A stretch of 64,000 nucleotides of DNA from positions 868,001 through 932,000 of the forward strand of contig JYIP02000003.1 in the NCBI GenBank assembly GCA_001051155.2, in the 5' to 3' direction. A program made the translations under genes and the position numbers. Positions 33,241-46,100 of the stretch are shown one piece after another. Each line of letters starts with the position of its first letter. The first letter of the stretch is position 1. Origin of the DNA: Chrysoporthe austroafricana. Lineage: Eukaryota; Ascomycota; Sordariomycetes; Diaporthales; Cryphonectriaceae. Below the pieces are notes generated by a model. It was not told the origin of the DNA, made no database searches, and saw only the letters and a list, made by a program, of their open reading frames with translations.

Positions 33241-33726
33241 TTTGTCGGGCTCTCAGTCGAGAATCGTGGACTGAAAGAATGAAGTCGAGGAGGTTGGTGA
33301 TGGCGAATGGCTTCGAAGTTCGAGAAGTGGGAAGGTCGATAGCATGGTCAATTGGTAGACGACCAAAAACCAATTTTCTGTGCGAAGGGCTAATTTTTGC
33401 GTCCGTGCGTCCGCGCTAGTCCCAAGTTGATTCTAGTGGTCCGCCAAAGCCTCGGTGGGGTCTGCACTTCGACTTCCTAGTATGATCACCATGAAAAACA
33501 GCCAGCAGATGACTAAGGACGTCGACTTCAAGTGAATATCAACCTCCGTCCTTCTTACTCCCCATAGACGTTCTTTTCGCGCAGAATTCGACCGGGAAAC
33601 CTCTGAGAAAGCTGCTCGCATTGGCCAGCCCCGGTTGCTATCTCGCCACAGAGACCCTGCAACGTATAGGTTACATCTCGCAGGCCCTGTAGTCTCTCTT
33701 GAGGCGAATGACAGTTACACCTGAAA
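33241..33726. promoter_or_regulatory. divergent promoter RPS6 / DPH1
   Basis: 486 bp between the two start codons, short enough that the promoters probably overlap. Both genes act in translation. No specific factor site is identified. Confidence 0.55.
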
Positions 33727-35129
33727 ATGGAGGACGACAGAGCTCAAGTGGATCTGGGCATTGCTGCCGACATTGAGCATCAAGAAGCCCATGCGCCAGC
33801 TGTCAGACAGCCAAAAAAGAGATTTGTTGGCAGACGCACGGCAGCGCAAACCGCAGCATCCAAGAATGGAGACGGCTCTGGGTCAATCGAAGATGCCGGG
33901 GCCATTCAGGGTAGAGTTACTTGTCCAAAGCGCAGAGATAGATCCATTTAATAACATGATTACTAGTGGCCCAGCCAAGAGGAGCGCCTCGTCTTCTGAA
34001 CCAGGTACCTCCAGAGATCCTTGATGATCCAGAACTCAAGGCTGCTATGTCCCTCCTGCCGGCGAATTACTCCTTTGAGATACCCAAGACCATCCATCGC
34101 ATCCGGACGCTAGGGTCCAAGAAGGTCGCCCTCCAGATGCCTGAGGGCCTTCTCATGTTTGCCACCACTATTTCCGACATCCTTCAGCAGTTCTGCTCCG
34201 GTATCGAGACCCTCATCATGGGCGACGTTACTTACGGCGCTTGCTGCATCGATGACTACACCGCTCGTGCCATGGGTTGTGACCTTCTTGTGCACTATGC
34301 GCACTCATGCTTGATACCAGTGGATGTCACAAAGATCAAAACCCTCTACGTTTTCGTCGATATTAGCATTGACACCGCACACCTGCTGGCTTCACTGGAG
34401 AGGAATTTCACCCCAGGGAAGACGGTTGCTATGGTTGGCACCATCCAATTCAACGCCACGATCCATGGAGTACGGTCAGCCTTGACAAAAGCTGGTTTCA
34501 AGGTCATCGTTCCGCAGATTGCTCCTCTATCAAAAGGCGAAATTTTGGGATGTACCAGTCCCGACCTAACCAAATACGCCGAAGACGGACCTGTTGACCT
34601 TATTCTCTATCTTGGCGACGGACGCTTCCATCTGGAGAGCATTATGATCCACAACCCTCACATACCAGCCTATAGATACGATCCTTACTCACGGAAGCTT
34701 ACACATGAGACATACGGACATGAGGAGATGCAGGACCTGCGGCGACAAGCGATTAGCACGGCCAAATCCGCAAAGAAGTGGGGTCTTATACTTGGCTCAT
34801 TGGGAAGGCAAGGAAACCCAAACACGATGTCGCTTATTGAGACGAAGCTCACAAAGCTGGGAATCCCATGGGTCAATCTTCTCCTGAGTGAGATTTTCCC
34901 AGGGAAGCTGGCTACAATGAGCGACGTGGAGTGCTGGGTGCAGGTCGCCTGTCCACGATTGAGCATCGACTGGGGCTATGCCTTTCCCAGGCCCCTGCTG
35001 ACTCCATATGAAGCTCTCATCGCGCTGGGCGAAAAGGAAGACTGGGGAAAGGGCGTATACCCGATGGACTACTACGGAAAAGATGGTTTGGGAAGGTCGA
35101 AGCCTGCGAAGTTGGTGGAAGTATCATAA
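33727..35129 (+). CDS. dph1: diphthamide biosynthesis enzyme DPH1 (2-(3-amino-3-carboxypropyl)histidine synthase subunit 1)
   Basis: Exons 33727-33910 and 33967-35129 give 448 residues; the 56-nt phase-1 intron restores the frame. With DPH2, it uses an iron-sulfur cluster and S-adenosylmethionine to add the 3-amino-3-carboxypropyl group to a histidine of translation factor eEF2, the first step of diphthamide synthesis. The three family cysteine positions are visible: [11 protein letters not shown] (Cys154/155), EILGCTSPD (Cys257) and [17 protein letters not shown] (Cys390). Other family signatures are [35 protein letters not shown] and [10 protein letters not shown]. The N-terminal 60 residues are a basic, low-complexity lead (PKKRFVGRR). 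Start is the first Met after in-frame stops. Length matches fungal DPH1. Confidence 0.97.
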
Positions 35130-36436
35130 GGAGATAGCATTTTGACGGAAAATTCGAGGTCATTTATGTCCTCAACCTGGCCTTCGAGGTGTTTAATCGT
35201 CGAGAGTAAATCTTGAATAGGTTTAACTCCCTTGCTACCCTAGTGCTAAGACCGTAGCAAGTCTGGATCTAAGGAAGCCAAATGCCAAAGCCCTCCATCT
35301 CTTCCATGAACGCACTGAAGCTTGGTTCTTGAAGAAACCTTTTAGCACCTGTGATGCTGTCCCGGGGCTAGCATTGAGTAATTCACCTAAGTATAGCTCT
35401 TGGGTAGTTGGGGCCGTAGCTGTTCATCTTTGCAATAAGCCCTAGCCCATGCAGCAAATAGCGACACCGCTAAGGTTCCGGACTTAGGGAAAATTGTTTC
35501 TGGCTCCTCAAAACAAGTTCTTTCTGTCGTGGGGACCCCATGACATGAAGACACCTGGCTGAGTTCTTGGTCTTGAAGCGGCGTTCCCGGCTTTCACGAA
35601 TACCCGCAATTGCAAATGTCCGGGCTTCTGAGCTTTTTATTGAAGCTTTGTTGTTGAGGATGTGGCTGATCGTCTCGTCAACACACTGAACTCCCCGATT
35701 TATCACCTTGTTATATGTATGCTGACTATACTATAACGGACGCCAGGATCCGATGCTCGCTTTGACTTAGGACTGACTGAATGTCCGGCCTCACCAGAAT
35801 TTCGAATATCTTTGATTGACCTCGACGTATTTTGCACCAGGAATGGCTCCCCAGCAGCACTTACTGTCGAGGCTATTGAGAGATTCCATTTTTCTCATGC
35901 AGACAAGGCTATCTCCGTATAGGAGGGCGAAATGAGCATCACTCCCTGTTCCTTGGGCTTTGGGTTATGTGAAGGCATGAAGGAAACCCCGGGACTTGCT
36001 GCTTCAGATTCGGAGATCAAGTCCTACTGCGACAGCTTGGTTGCCAGCCTGAGCACTCAATTGCCAAGGCGTGCTATGTGGTTATTCCTGTGAGGCCATT
36101 ATGGGAAGGGTGAGTAGGTTTTGGTGACTATGTCATTGACAGGCAGCTCATGCCGGGGAGGTGCAAGGTGGAGACAGAAGTTGTTTCAGGCGACTGGGTA
36201 CACAGGAACATACATATAGTCCATCATGAGATCGGAATGTCTCTGCAAGAACGAACACATCAACTCGATCAATGGCTGATTGCGAACAGACATCATGTCC
36301 ACCCCATTGTTTCTGGCATCCTCTAGACTTTGCAGAGATACCCAGACCGTCTAACAGAACTGATAAAAAAAAAAAAAAAAAATCGAGACCCAATAACTCC
36401 TGACCCACCCATTTGACCAGTCTGCAAGGCGCCTTC
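35130..36436. other. convergent intergenic region, A+T-rich
   Basis: 1.3 kb between the stop codons of DPH1 (+) and PRPP synthetase (-). No protein-like frame. An A18 run (36365-36382) lies about 55 bp beyond the PRPP synthetase stop, reading as a U-rich 3' UTR element in that transcript. Confidence 0.55.
36365..36382. repeat. A18 homopolymer downstream of PRPP synthetase
   Basis: Eighteen consecutive A on the plus strand. For the minus-strand gene it forms a T-rich element shortly after the stop. Confidence 0.85.
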
Positions 36437-37624
36437 TCAGAAAACGTGTGTGAACAGATAGCTCACACTCTCGCCGTTATGCGTCCGCCGGATCGACTCG
36501 GCGAGCGTGCCGCTGACGTCCATGACCTTGAGCTTCGGACACCGCTCCAGCTTGTCGCCCAGCGGGACCGTGTTGGTGACCACGACCTGCGACAGGGCGC
36601 TCTTGTTGATGTTGTCGATGGCCGGCCCGCTCAAGATCCCGTGGGTCACGATGGCCACGACCTCGCGCGCCCCGTTCTCCTTGACCACGGCCGCGGCCTT
36701 GGCGAGCGTCCCGCACGTGTCGGCCATGTCGTCCACCAGGATGCACACCTTGTCCACCACGTTGCCGACGAGCACCATGCGGCCGACCTCGTTGGGCCGG
36801 GGCCGCTCCTTGTGGATCAGCGCGAAGGGGAGGTCGAGGCGGTCCGCGAGCGAGGTCGCGCGCTTGGCGCCGCCGGCGTCGGGGGAGACGATCACGCAGT
36901 CCTTGACGGAGAGGTTCTCCTGGACCCAGCGCAGGACGGAGGGCTCGGCGTAGAGGTTGTCGACGGGCACGTTGAAGAAGCCCTGGATCTGTCTGTAGGC
37001 GGGGGCGGGGGGTTGTCAGCCGGGGTGTTTCACACGAGGGGCGCGGGGGCGCGGGGTTTGTGCTACGCACGATGCGTGCAGGTCCATGGTGATGACATGG
37101 TTGCAGCCAGCAGTGGTGAGCATGTTCGCGATCAGCCTGGCGCTGATGGGCGCCCGGCTCTTGTCCTTCTTGTCCTGGCGCGCGTAGGGGAAGTTCGGTA
37201 TCACGGCGGTGATGCGTCGTGCGGATGCCGTCCGGCCTGTTTGTCCTCGTCGAATCAGCCATCACGTCCCTGCATCGCCAGAAGGCCGCCCGTCGGCGCA
37301 CGTACAGGCATGTATCATGATCAGGAGCTCCATCAGGCCGTCGTTGATGTCGCCCGGAGCCGTGGACTGGATGATGAAGACGTCCTCGTCCCGCACGGAC
37401 TCGCCGACCGTCACGCTGGTCTCCTGGTTCGAGTAGTTGAGACTCATCGTCTTCGCGATCTCTATGCCTAGCCTGCGCGCCCAGCACCCCAGATTAGACC
37501 CTGCGCCGACCACCAGCTTCCAGATGGGGGGGGATGCAGGTACTGACCGGTTTGCGACCAGCTGGGCCAGCATGGGGTGGGAGTTCCCGCTGAGGAGCTT
37601 GATCTCGTTCGACATGGTGGACAT
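36437..37624 (-). CDS. prs: ribose-phosphate pyrophosphokinase (PRPP synthetase)
   Basis: Exons 37624-37548, 37472-37306, 37236-37071 and 36992-36437 give 321 residues. The enzyme makes 5-phosphoribosyl-1-pyrophosphate from ribose 5-phosphate and ATP, feeding purine, pyrimidine, His and Trp synthesis. Signatures: [11 protein letters not shown] near the start; [37 protein letters not shown] (catalytic flexible loop); [37 protein letters not shown]; and the PRPP-binding loop [14 protein letters not shown]. The C-terminus has the conserved [10 protein letters not shown] and an S-G-T-L-A-E motif. Three introns interrupt conserved blocks, and all restore family sequence. The first Met (37624) is used; Met at 37615 is also possible. 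The frame is open further upstream but there reads as the pyrimidine-rich leader, so it is not used. Which of the several fungal PRS paralogues this is cannot be told. Confidence 0.97.
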
Positions 37625-37630
37625 GGTGAA

Positions 37631-37674
37631 GGAGAAGAAGGGAAAAAAAAAGGAAAAGAAAAAGGAAAAAAGGT
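37631..37674 (-). promoter_or_regulatory. polypyrimidine tract in the PRPP synthetase leader
   Basis: About 40 bases of almost pure T/C on the transcribed strand (A/G on the plus strand), ending a few bases before the start codon. It is likely part of the 5' leader or a core promoter pyrimidine tract. Confidence 0.55.
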
Positions 37675-40193
37675 CTTGTTCCCCGAGAATGCAGCTCGCC
37701 GGCCAGTAATGTGTACGGAGTACCTCAGACAACGTCGTACAGCCCCAGGAGGCGTGGCACGCTGGAATTGGGAATTTTAGCGCGGGGTGCTCGTATGATG
37801 GCTGTGGCTCTCGAGGAGGGGCAATGCCGTGTTTTCTGCTCTCGTTGGCAGCGCAGCGCACGAGGTCGTCTGGTTGGTCGAGATCCGCGCGTGGTGGGCG
37901 GGCTCGCGGACTGAGGGCCTCTCGAGGTAGGTACTGGATGGATATGTCGATGGCGGGGAGGAAAAGCCCCTCGTCTGGCCGGGTATGATTATTATTATAA
38001 TAAAGCGAGGCGTGCGTACGGACGCAAGCAGGTCGGTCGAGGCAAGAGGATGGCGGGCTGGTTTTCCAGGTACTGGGTAGGCGCCAGGGCGGTCAGAATT
38101 GTCATTCGCCGGTCCAATGCGCCGGGGCTAGAGGAGACGAAGTTTCTGCGTGCGGCCCTCTCACGCCTCTTTCGGGTGTCAGACAGGGATGGCGCGTGGA
38201 CCATCGCCCACTGTGGGGTTCATTCTGAGGCCCTGCCGCCGTGGGTCATGTATTAAGTCGGGGGATATCAGACTAAGGGACCGTTGGTGATCCTTTGTCG
38301 CGTGGCCAGGACACACCCCTCTGCGCCTTCGCCTTCTTCACATGTCTTCACATGGTGAATCCTGCGATGAGAGATCCAAGCGGCCCCCCCTGGTGCGGCG
38401 GTACGTGCGGTCGCTGCCGTGGGACAACCACACAACCCAGCAGATGGTAAAATTCTTGACAGGGGTCATGGGACAAACCCTCCGAGGGCTGGTGCCGGCC
38501 ACGGCCTACCCAGCACGGACGTACTGTACTGCGGCATTGTGCTCTGTGCGCTGTGTGCTTGACGCCCGTCACGTAATCAGGGTGCCACTACTGGCTTCTG
38601 GCGGCTCAGCGCCAGAGGAGCCTGGAGACCATGGATCCGCACTGGGCGGAGCCCTTGGGCATCCCGGCTGTGCGGTATCTGCAGCTGCCAACCCGTCGAC
38701 CGCGTGCCGTCGTGCCTCGTCTCGGCTACCACCTGGTCTCGAAACGACCTGGACGTATGAGTTGCCGACCGCTGATGCCGGTTCGGTTCTGTGGAGGGAA
38801 AGATGCCAGCCCCGGCCGACCTCGGCCAGCCCTCGGCCAGCCCCGGTTCCGGTGGAGACCGAAGACGAGGTCCGGATCTCACCTGGATCGGCTCCGTGCC
38901 GGGCCGAGTGCTCGGCTTTAAAAAGACGCAGCACACGGCGCTGCGCGGCGGCACTGGGTGGAACCCGGCTACGTACACCAGGCAGAGGCTCGCCTAGCCG
39001 TCAATATCGTAGGTAATGTGTATATGATATATACTAGGATAGGAGCTAGGAGATGCACGCTAGTCAGTGGCCGTGGTTGTGGCCGTCCAGACCCAGATCG
39101 GTCCAGCCCTGCAGCCTCCTCGCGGACCCTACCCATGACAGCCTGCAGAGCGCACCTATCTGTCCTCGCCGGCCCAGCAGGCCCAGATCCGCGATGCGAT
39201 GCCGCACAGGCCTGGAGCGGGGTTGGCCGGGTCATTACGGACCTCAGGTGCCGGGGCAGAGTGAGCAGGAGGCGTCGGCTACAGATTAGTAATAGCTGAG
39301 CGATGAGCGAGAGGGGGACACAGCAGTGATGATGACATGTTCCGTGCCGTACTGGCTGGCAGGCTGGAGATCCCACTGCCCAGCGCACCATTGTTGGGCT
39401 GTCGCCGTCGGGTGCTGGATCGAATCATCTTCCCACCGCACCGCACGCACTCAGGCACTGCACCGCACTACGCTGCGCTGCGCTGCAGCCCTGGAACCCC
39501 CCGACCTTCCGCCTTCCCCGGAGCAGCAGAGCCGCCTGCCGAAAAAGTGGACTTTGCAGCCCTGGCGTGCCTGAGCCCGGCCCGCACCTGCCCAGTCCCT
39601 TCTGTGGCAGCCCGTGCAGCCCGCGCAGCTAAGCTGTTCCAGGGAACCGCTGGGAGCTCGGGCCAATTCTGGACCACTGACGCAAATAAACCTTCCCCCA
39701 AAATCCACCTAACTGCGGCTGCCTTGCCCTGACTTGGGACCTCAACCTCTGCAACACCAAAACCGCGACCCTCTTCCTCCCTCCATCACTCCCCGCCACC
39801 ACACACCGCGATCGATACCTAGACCCCCTTTCCCTCCCTCTACGGCTGACCCTGCACCCCTCAGCTGCCCTGCCCGACAGAGATAGAGCCCGCGGACCGA
39901 GCCACGGCGACCTGCACACGTCGCGGCCGAACCCTGAAGGTTTCCTCTCTCCATCGATCCGCGCTCGCCACAGCCTTCCCCCCCCCGAGCAAGCCTGTCG
40001 CCGCGCCCCGCGATCTCGACGTCGACCAAGACCTGAACCTCCCGGCGACCCGACTGCCAGAAGACTCGTTTGGGTGTCCTCGCGTAGGCCGCTCCCGTCG
40101 TCTCGAGACGTCAGGCCGTCCTCCGGGACAGACGTCATCAGGTAGTGGAGGGGGAGCATACACCTCGGCGGCTCTGCCGCTCCCGCCGTCAAG
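37675..40193. other. divergent intergenic region with long TOM1 leader
   Basis: 2.5 kb between PRPP synthetase and the HECT ligase. The right 450 bp (about 39,740-40,190) is C/T-rich and probably the 5' leader of the ligase mRNA. The frames seen here are short or antisense and do not resemble proteins. No RNA gene or mobile element is seen. Confidence 0.55.
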
Positions 40194-43100
40194 ATGGGGA
40201 AGATCACCAAGACCATGCAGCCCAAGCACCGGGAGACCTTGGTATGTTGCATATCCCCTCTGCCGCCCCGGCACATGAGAGACCAAAGCTGACCTCGAGG
40301 CACAGTCGCCCTGGCTCAAGGACTTCGTGCAGGCTGCCGCTGCCGTGCCTCTGCCGCTGCTCCCACAACGCCTCGACACCTTCCCTATCGCGAAGTGGCC
40401 GTTGCCGCGCGGAGACCTATACCACTGGATCCCCTTGTTGAATAGGTTCGACAACATACTGGAGTGCTTCAACAAGCTCTACCGCCTCGACGAGGGCCCG
40501 CAGACGCGTGCTTTCGGCTGCGATCTTCTGCTGGGCCGCCAGGTGCGCGTCGAGGAGTATGGCGCCGATGAGTGGGACCAGGAGAAGCTGAGGGCGCTCG
40601 AATACAGGGACGATGGCGACGCGCAGCTCGTCAGCGTCGTCCTCCAGTTCACCAGGCGCCTCTTGAGTCACTGCGGCAACCGGAGCATCTACGCCAGCAG
40701 CCCCCACCTCAACGACCTTCTGAACAGCACCGACCTTTCTGTCGTGCACGCCACGCTGGAGGTCGGCCTGGAGCTCGCACAGCGCTACCAGGCTTCCGTG
40801 AAGCGCATGACCCAGCCCAACCGCCAGTTCAGCAACGCCCTGCTCGCCAACCACTACAACATCGAGCTCGCCCGCGTCCAGCAGATCGCCCAGCCTTTCG
40901 TGAAGACGCCCATCATCTCCCTGGGCGATGCTGCTGCACCCCACACAACCCCGACGTCTACGGGCAAGGGAAAAGAGAAGGCCTCGTCGCCAGGCTCCGC
41001 AAACACGACGTCCATGATTGCCAACGATCTCGGCGCCATTATCTCGACAGACAAGGCCTCGGAGAGCCGCTGGAAGGGCTGGGGCGATCTCAAGGTCGTC
41101 TACTATCCCAAGAACGAGGCTGGCGAGACCGCCACTCAGGGTTTCTTAGACAGGCCCGGCACTTCGGCTCCCAACACGCCTACACCACTGCGTCGTAGCA
41201 CTACCATGGGCGCTCAGCAGACGACTCCGCGCGGCGCCAGAGTTACGCAGAGCGCTGACGACAGTCCTTCGCCGGCACACCGGACGCCGAACGCAAATGA
41301 CGAAGTTCCCTCGGGCTCAAGTCAGCGATCTCTGGAGATACCACAGAGTATTGTCGCCCCTACGCCAGTCCACGATCTCCTGAAACGCATGCCTGAGGAC
41401 ATGCCGGATGCCTCGAAATACGAGGTTCTCAACCGTTCACGAATATGCAAAGCCTTGATGGGTGGCCCCGAGGCCCGTCAGCAGGCACTCGCCGTGCGCC
41501 TGCTCGCTGTTGCGAACTTGGCCTACATCCACCCTGAGACTGTCTTCCTCGAACAAGTCGTCAAGCAGGACAATGATGAACCTCGGCGATACCATCTCGT
41601 CTACCAGCTGGTCGAGCTCATCCACCCCTCTACAGCAGGTCAGTCTGCCGCCCCTCGCTGGCTGCAGACCATCGTCCTTTCGCTGTTGGAAGGTATCTCT
41701 CAGTACGGGGCCAAGTACCAGGATGTAATATCTGCACTCAATGCCACTGTCAACCACGGGGTTCTGCTCTACGTCATCCGTAAGGCTGTCGTCGAGATGA
41801 GAGAGAACGCCGAGCAGTCCGATCAACAGTCAGTGGAGATGGACGACTGGCGGGGGAGTCTCTTTTCTCTCGCGCTGTACCTCGCTTTGAACGCCAGGAT
41901 CGGGCCAGAGTTGATGTCTGCGGGGTTCGTGGACGTCCTTGTTGACATTATCAACATGCGCACCTCGGTTGCGGATCGTTGGCACAATGTTGCTGTCACA
42001 TACATCGATACACTGATCATCAATTTTGGCCCGGCCGCCTTCCAGGCATTCACCAGCGCCAGCGGCCTCGCAAATGCCGCACAGCTCATGATCCACACCA
42101 CATCCGCTGCCAAGAGCCTGGCGGACAAAGGCCAAGGCACACGACCCGATCTTTACTCCAGCGTTGTCGACTACGAGATCCCGTTTTATCAACAGCAGAC
42201 CCTGAAGTGGCTACTGAAGCTGATCCACCACATTATGAGTCCCAACGGCTTCCCCCACGGTGGAAACACCGAGCGTCTACTGCGAAACCTGGTTGACAAT
42301 TCAAGGCTCCTCGATAGCCTGCGGACGATAATGGAAAACACAAAGGCCTTTGGGTCTGTTGTTTGGACGAACTCGATCAGTCTTCTTACGGACTTTATTA
42401 ACAATGATCCTACAAGCTTCGCGGCGATCTCCGAGACTGGCATGGTCAGGAGCCTACTGGAATCGCTCACAGGTGGAAGCATCCCTCTAGAACCGACTGT
42501 TGAACGCAGAGAGGGCGGGCCTTCAAATGAGAATGGGCCTCCGGCCGACGAGCCCGTCGTGATCCCGCATGATCCCCGCCCTCATCCTCCAGACGAGGCG
42601 ACACTTCGAGGTCCACGTTCCCGTCCCCTTGCTCCCGGCGTGCTGCCGTCAGCAGAGGCTATAGGAGTCATCATACCTGTTATCAACGCCGTCAGCTTGA
42701 ACCAGGCGACAGGAATGAGGCTTGTCGTGTCCTCCCGAGTCTTGGAGAGCGTTTTGGAGATATTCGAGAGCCCGGAACACGTTCGTCTCATGCACATTGA
42801 CCAAGACATCCCCTACAACATCGGTCTGCAAATTGATGAGCTTGCGCGGCATCACCCCACTCTGAGACAGACCATTGCAGATGCTGTCATTGACATGATC
42901 GCTCGGGTTCTGTACCTGGGACAGTCGAAGGCGGCATCTGATGGGTGGGGCGCAAAGCTTCTGGTTACCGACTCCAAAGGAAACGTGGTACCCGCCGAAG
43001 GGAAGCCATTGCTCGAGACCGAGGCTGTGTCGACGTCTGGCAAGGGCAAGGAAGTCGAAACCTCATCTGGAGATGTTGAAATGACGGACGCGGCAGTGCC

Positions 43101-46100
43101 GCTTGAGCAATCCTCATCATCGGCAACCAGCCCCCCCGGGGGCTCCTCCAAGAAGCCTGACAGCATCACGCCTTACATATCCGCCCTGGCACAGTTTTTG
43201 CAATCGTACGTGAGCAACAATGCACTCCGGGGCCTCCTGACAAGGAACGGCGGAATCCGCTACCTTTTGGACCTCTTGGAATTGCCGAGCTTGCCGCACG
43301 ATTTTGTTAATTCGCCTACCTCGAGGACGCTGCAGCAAGTCGTGGCGACAGTGATCGACAGCGCGCCGATCATTGGCCTTCCGTCGATACTGGACCGGCT
43401 ACAAGATTCAATGCGAGTATTGGATCCTTTGGTGTCTAAATCAACGCCCGACTCGTTCTTTCGGTCGTTCGTGGAGCCTGACGTGTCTCCCAAGGAAGCC
43501 GAGGCTCAGAACAACGAACTTATCGGCCAGGCGACAAAAGGCACACCTGTCGTCAAAGCGTTACTGCACACTCAATCTCTACTAAAGACTTTGAACAACT
43601 GCTTCCCTTCCGGCAGGCAGTCGACAACTCTTCCCGCTGTAAACGTGTACGACCGCTTGCTTGAGGTGGTCCGCTCCCTGGTACCCTTGTTTGGCGCTGT
43701 TCTTCTCGAGGAGATGTCCTTGGTTGGACTCGTTCCGCAGCAGTGGGTGTTTAAATCGGAGAACACGCGGACTGACACCCCAGACGACACTCCCCCAGAC
43801 GATGAGGAGACATTGCTGTCCCAACTGCTTGGCCACACAAATATTGACATGAACACTGCGCAAGCAGACACAAACCGGCCCAGCACGCAGGAACAGTCGA
43901 CTTCGCAGTACCAGAACTACCAAGCGATCCGCATGCTGCTGCATTACTTCAAGCCCAGCGCGTATTCTTTCCTTCAAACCCTGGGCAGGGCTCTGATGCC
44001 GCGTAGGGAACGAGACAGCTATGTCCGGGCGAGACACATGCAGGTTGCCGATGCCCTGGCCGAGGCAGTCCTCGGCCAATTGCAGCTCTTCGTGGACGAA
44101 CCGGTAACATTGGCGAACTTGAAGTACTGGACCGTCTTATTGCATGTTGTCTACCAAGTGGTGATCGACTCCACGCGACGAGATGATCGTGCGGGCCCCC
44201 ACATCATTCTCCCTGTGCTCGATGCCTTCAAACAGCGCAATGGCCTGGAGACCTTCAACAAGATGGTCAAGATTTTCGCAAACGAAATTACCAAGGCCCA
44301 GACCGAAACGAGCCACGGGTCTGCTGCCAAGATTGCGACTGTCGGCCTGCAGAAGACCCTCGATCTTTACTCGCTGATCTTGAATGGGAAGAACATCTCC
44401 GATTCAGTCCACCACCTCAACATAACAAGTCGAACTTCCTCGAGCCGACAGCCTGAATATTGGCAGACAACAGGCCAATTCATCGTCGAGACACGAATGT
44501 CAGTGCTACCCGTGGTCTCAGAGCTATGGCGATCACCGTTGATCGAGCATGCTTCAACGGACGTGGTCAGCAGAGTTGTCGAAATCTTAAAGGCAATTTG
44601 TCAAGGCGAAGGTGAGGGCTCTGCGCCTCCCAGAACCTATCCACCAACAAGGGTGCCGCCTATGTTCAAGCGAGAGACTGCGAAGTTTCCTTGGGGAGCC
44701 TACTCGAACCAGCTGACATGCCTCATTGCGGAATATCCCGAAGATTTGGCACGCGAGGCAGTATATCGCGCCATTGGAACAATGGAGTATGCCACTGAAT
44801 ACTGCATCCTGCATCAGAAGGGACTTGCAGGGCGACGGAACCCGATACCCCCTGAAGATGCTTTCGAGGTGACCTCTCCACCACCGGATGGCTCAGGAAG
44901 CCGAGCTCCCGCTTCTGGGCGCAGCTCTGGTCTCTCGCGGGACCAGATGATTGACGCTGCTGACGGGGATTTCGAACTTCAGCAACCACTGGACGACGGG
45001 CTTGAAGCCGAAGATCGGGCCCACGATTCAATGGATGAAGACTCACACGCTGATCACACCGAGTCTGCATCTCCCCCAGTAGTTGCTACCGCCACACCGC
45101 CGGCGGCTCCATCGACTGCTCAAGATCGGGAGGTTGGCGACGCACCCCCCGTCTTCAAAGAAGACCTTGAGAAGGAGCGTGAAAAGTTGCGCTCCGACCT
45201 TGTCGACCAGTGTCTTGACGTGATCAGAGCGCATGCGGACTCTGTCTTCGAGGTTTCCGAGTTGATCCATGTGGCAAAGAGGATCGACCGGTCCGAGTCT
45301 GAAGATGTTCGTCAGGATGTGGGCGACACACTTGTAAACGCTTTGATGTCCTTTGCTGCCCTCGGCAATGACGAAAAGCAATCCAACGGTGGGAACATCG
45401 CTGCCTACGCGCACTTGTTGTCTCTGATGCTCCACGGCTCAGAGAAATTCTTCGCTACTACCGTCAAGACTTTGAAAGACAACGTCCCCGACTACCTGGG
45501 GTTCCTCAAGGTGCCGCCCGGCAACTCCACCGACGAATTGCCGCCTTGGATTCCTCACATACTTCTGATTTTCGAAATGCTCTTAGTCGAGGATGCACAG
45601 CCCGTGGAGGCGAAGTGGTCTCCGCCTCGGCACGAGAATGAGGACATCCAGGCGCCCGTCCTGCAAGCTAGAGAGCCTATAATCCAGGAAGAAGCGAGAA
45701 TGGTTGTACTTGAATCCGCCCTAGATATACTTCCACGCATTGGGAAGAACGAGAGCCTAGCTGTCGCCGTTCTCAGAGTACTTGTCATACTGACGCGAAG
45801 CCGCGCAGTCGCCAAAGTCGTCGGAGATAAGAGAAACCTGCAACGTCTCTTCGTGATGGCGAAGCAACTGTCTGGTTTGGGGTCAGCCCGTCTCAAAGAA
45901 ACTACAATTTCTGGCAATGTGATGACCATTCTGCGACACATCATCGAAGACGATGATACTCTCCGACAGATCATGCGGAGCGAAATCCGGAAACTCTTCG
46001 AGGCAAACCCTAGGGGTTCTAGGGCTATCGACGTGCCAACCTACACGCGTCAACTTTCACACTACGCCCTGCGTTCCCCCGAGATCTTCATTGAAGTTAC

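Noticed and set aside
36413..37471. 352-codon plus-strand open frame opposite PRPP synthetase
   Set aside because: It is the antisense shadow of conserved PRPP synthetase exons; high third-position G+C removes stops from the opposite strand. Its residues show no family pattern.
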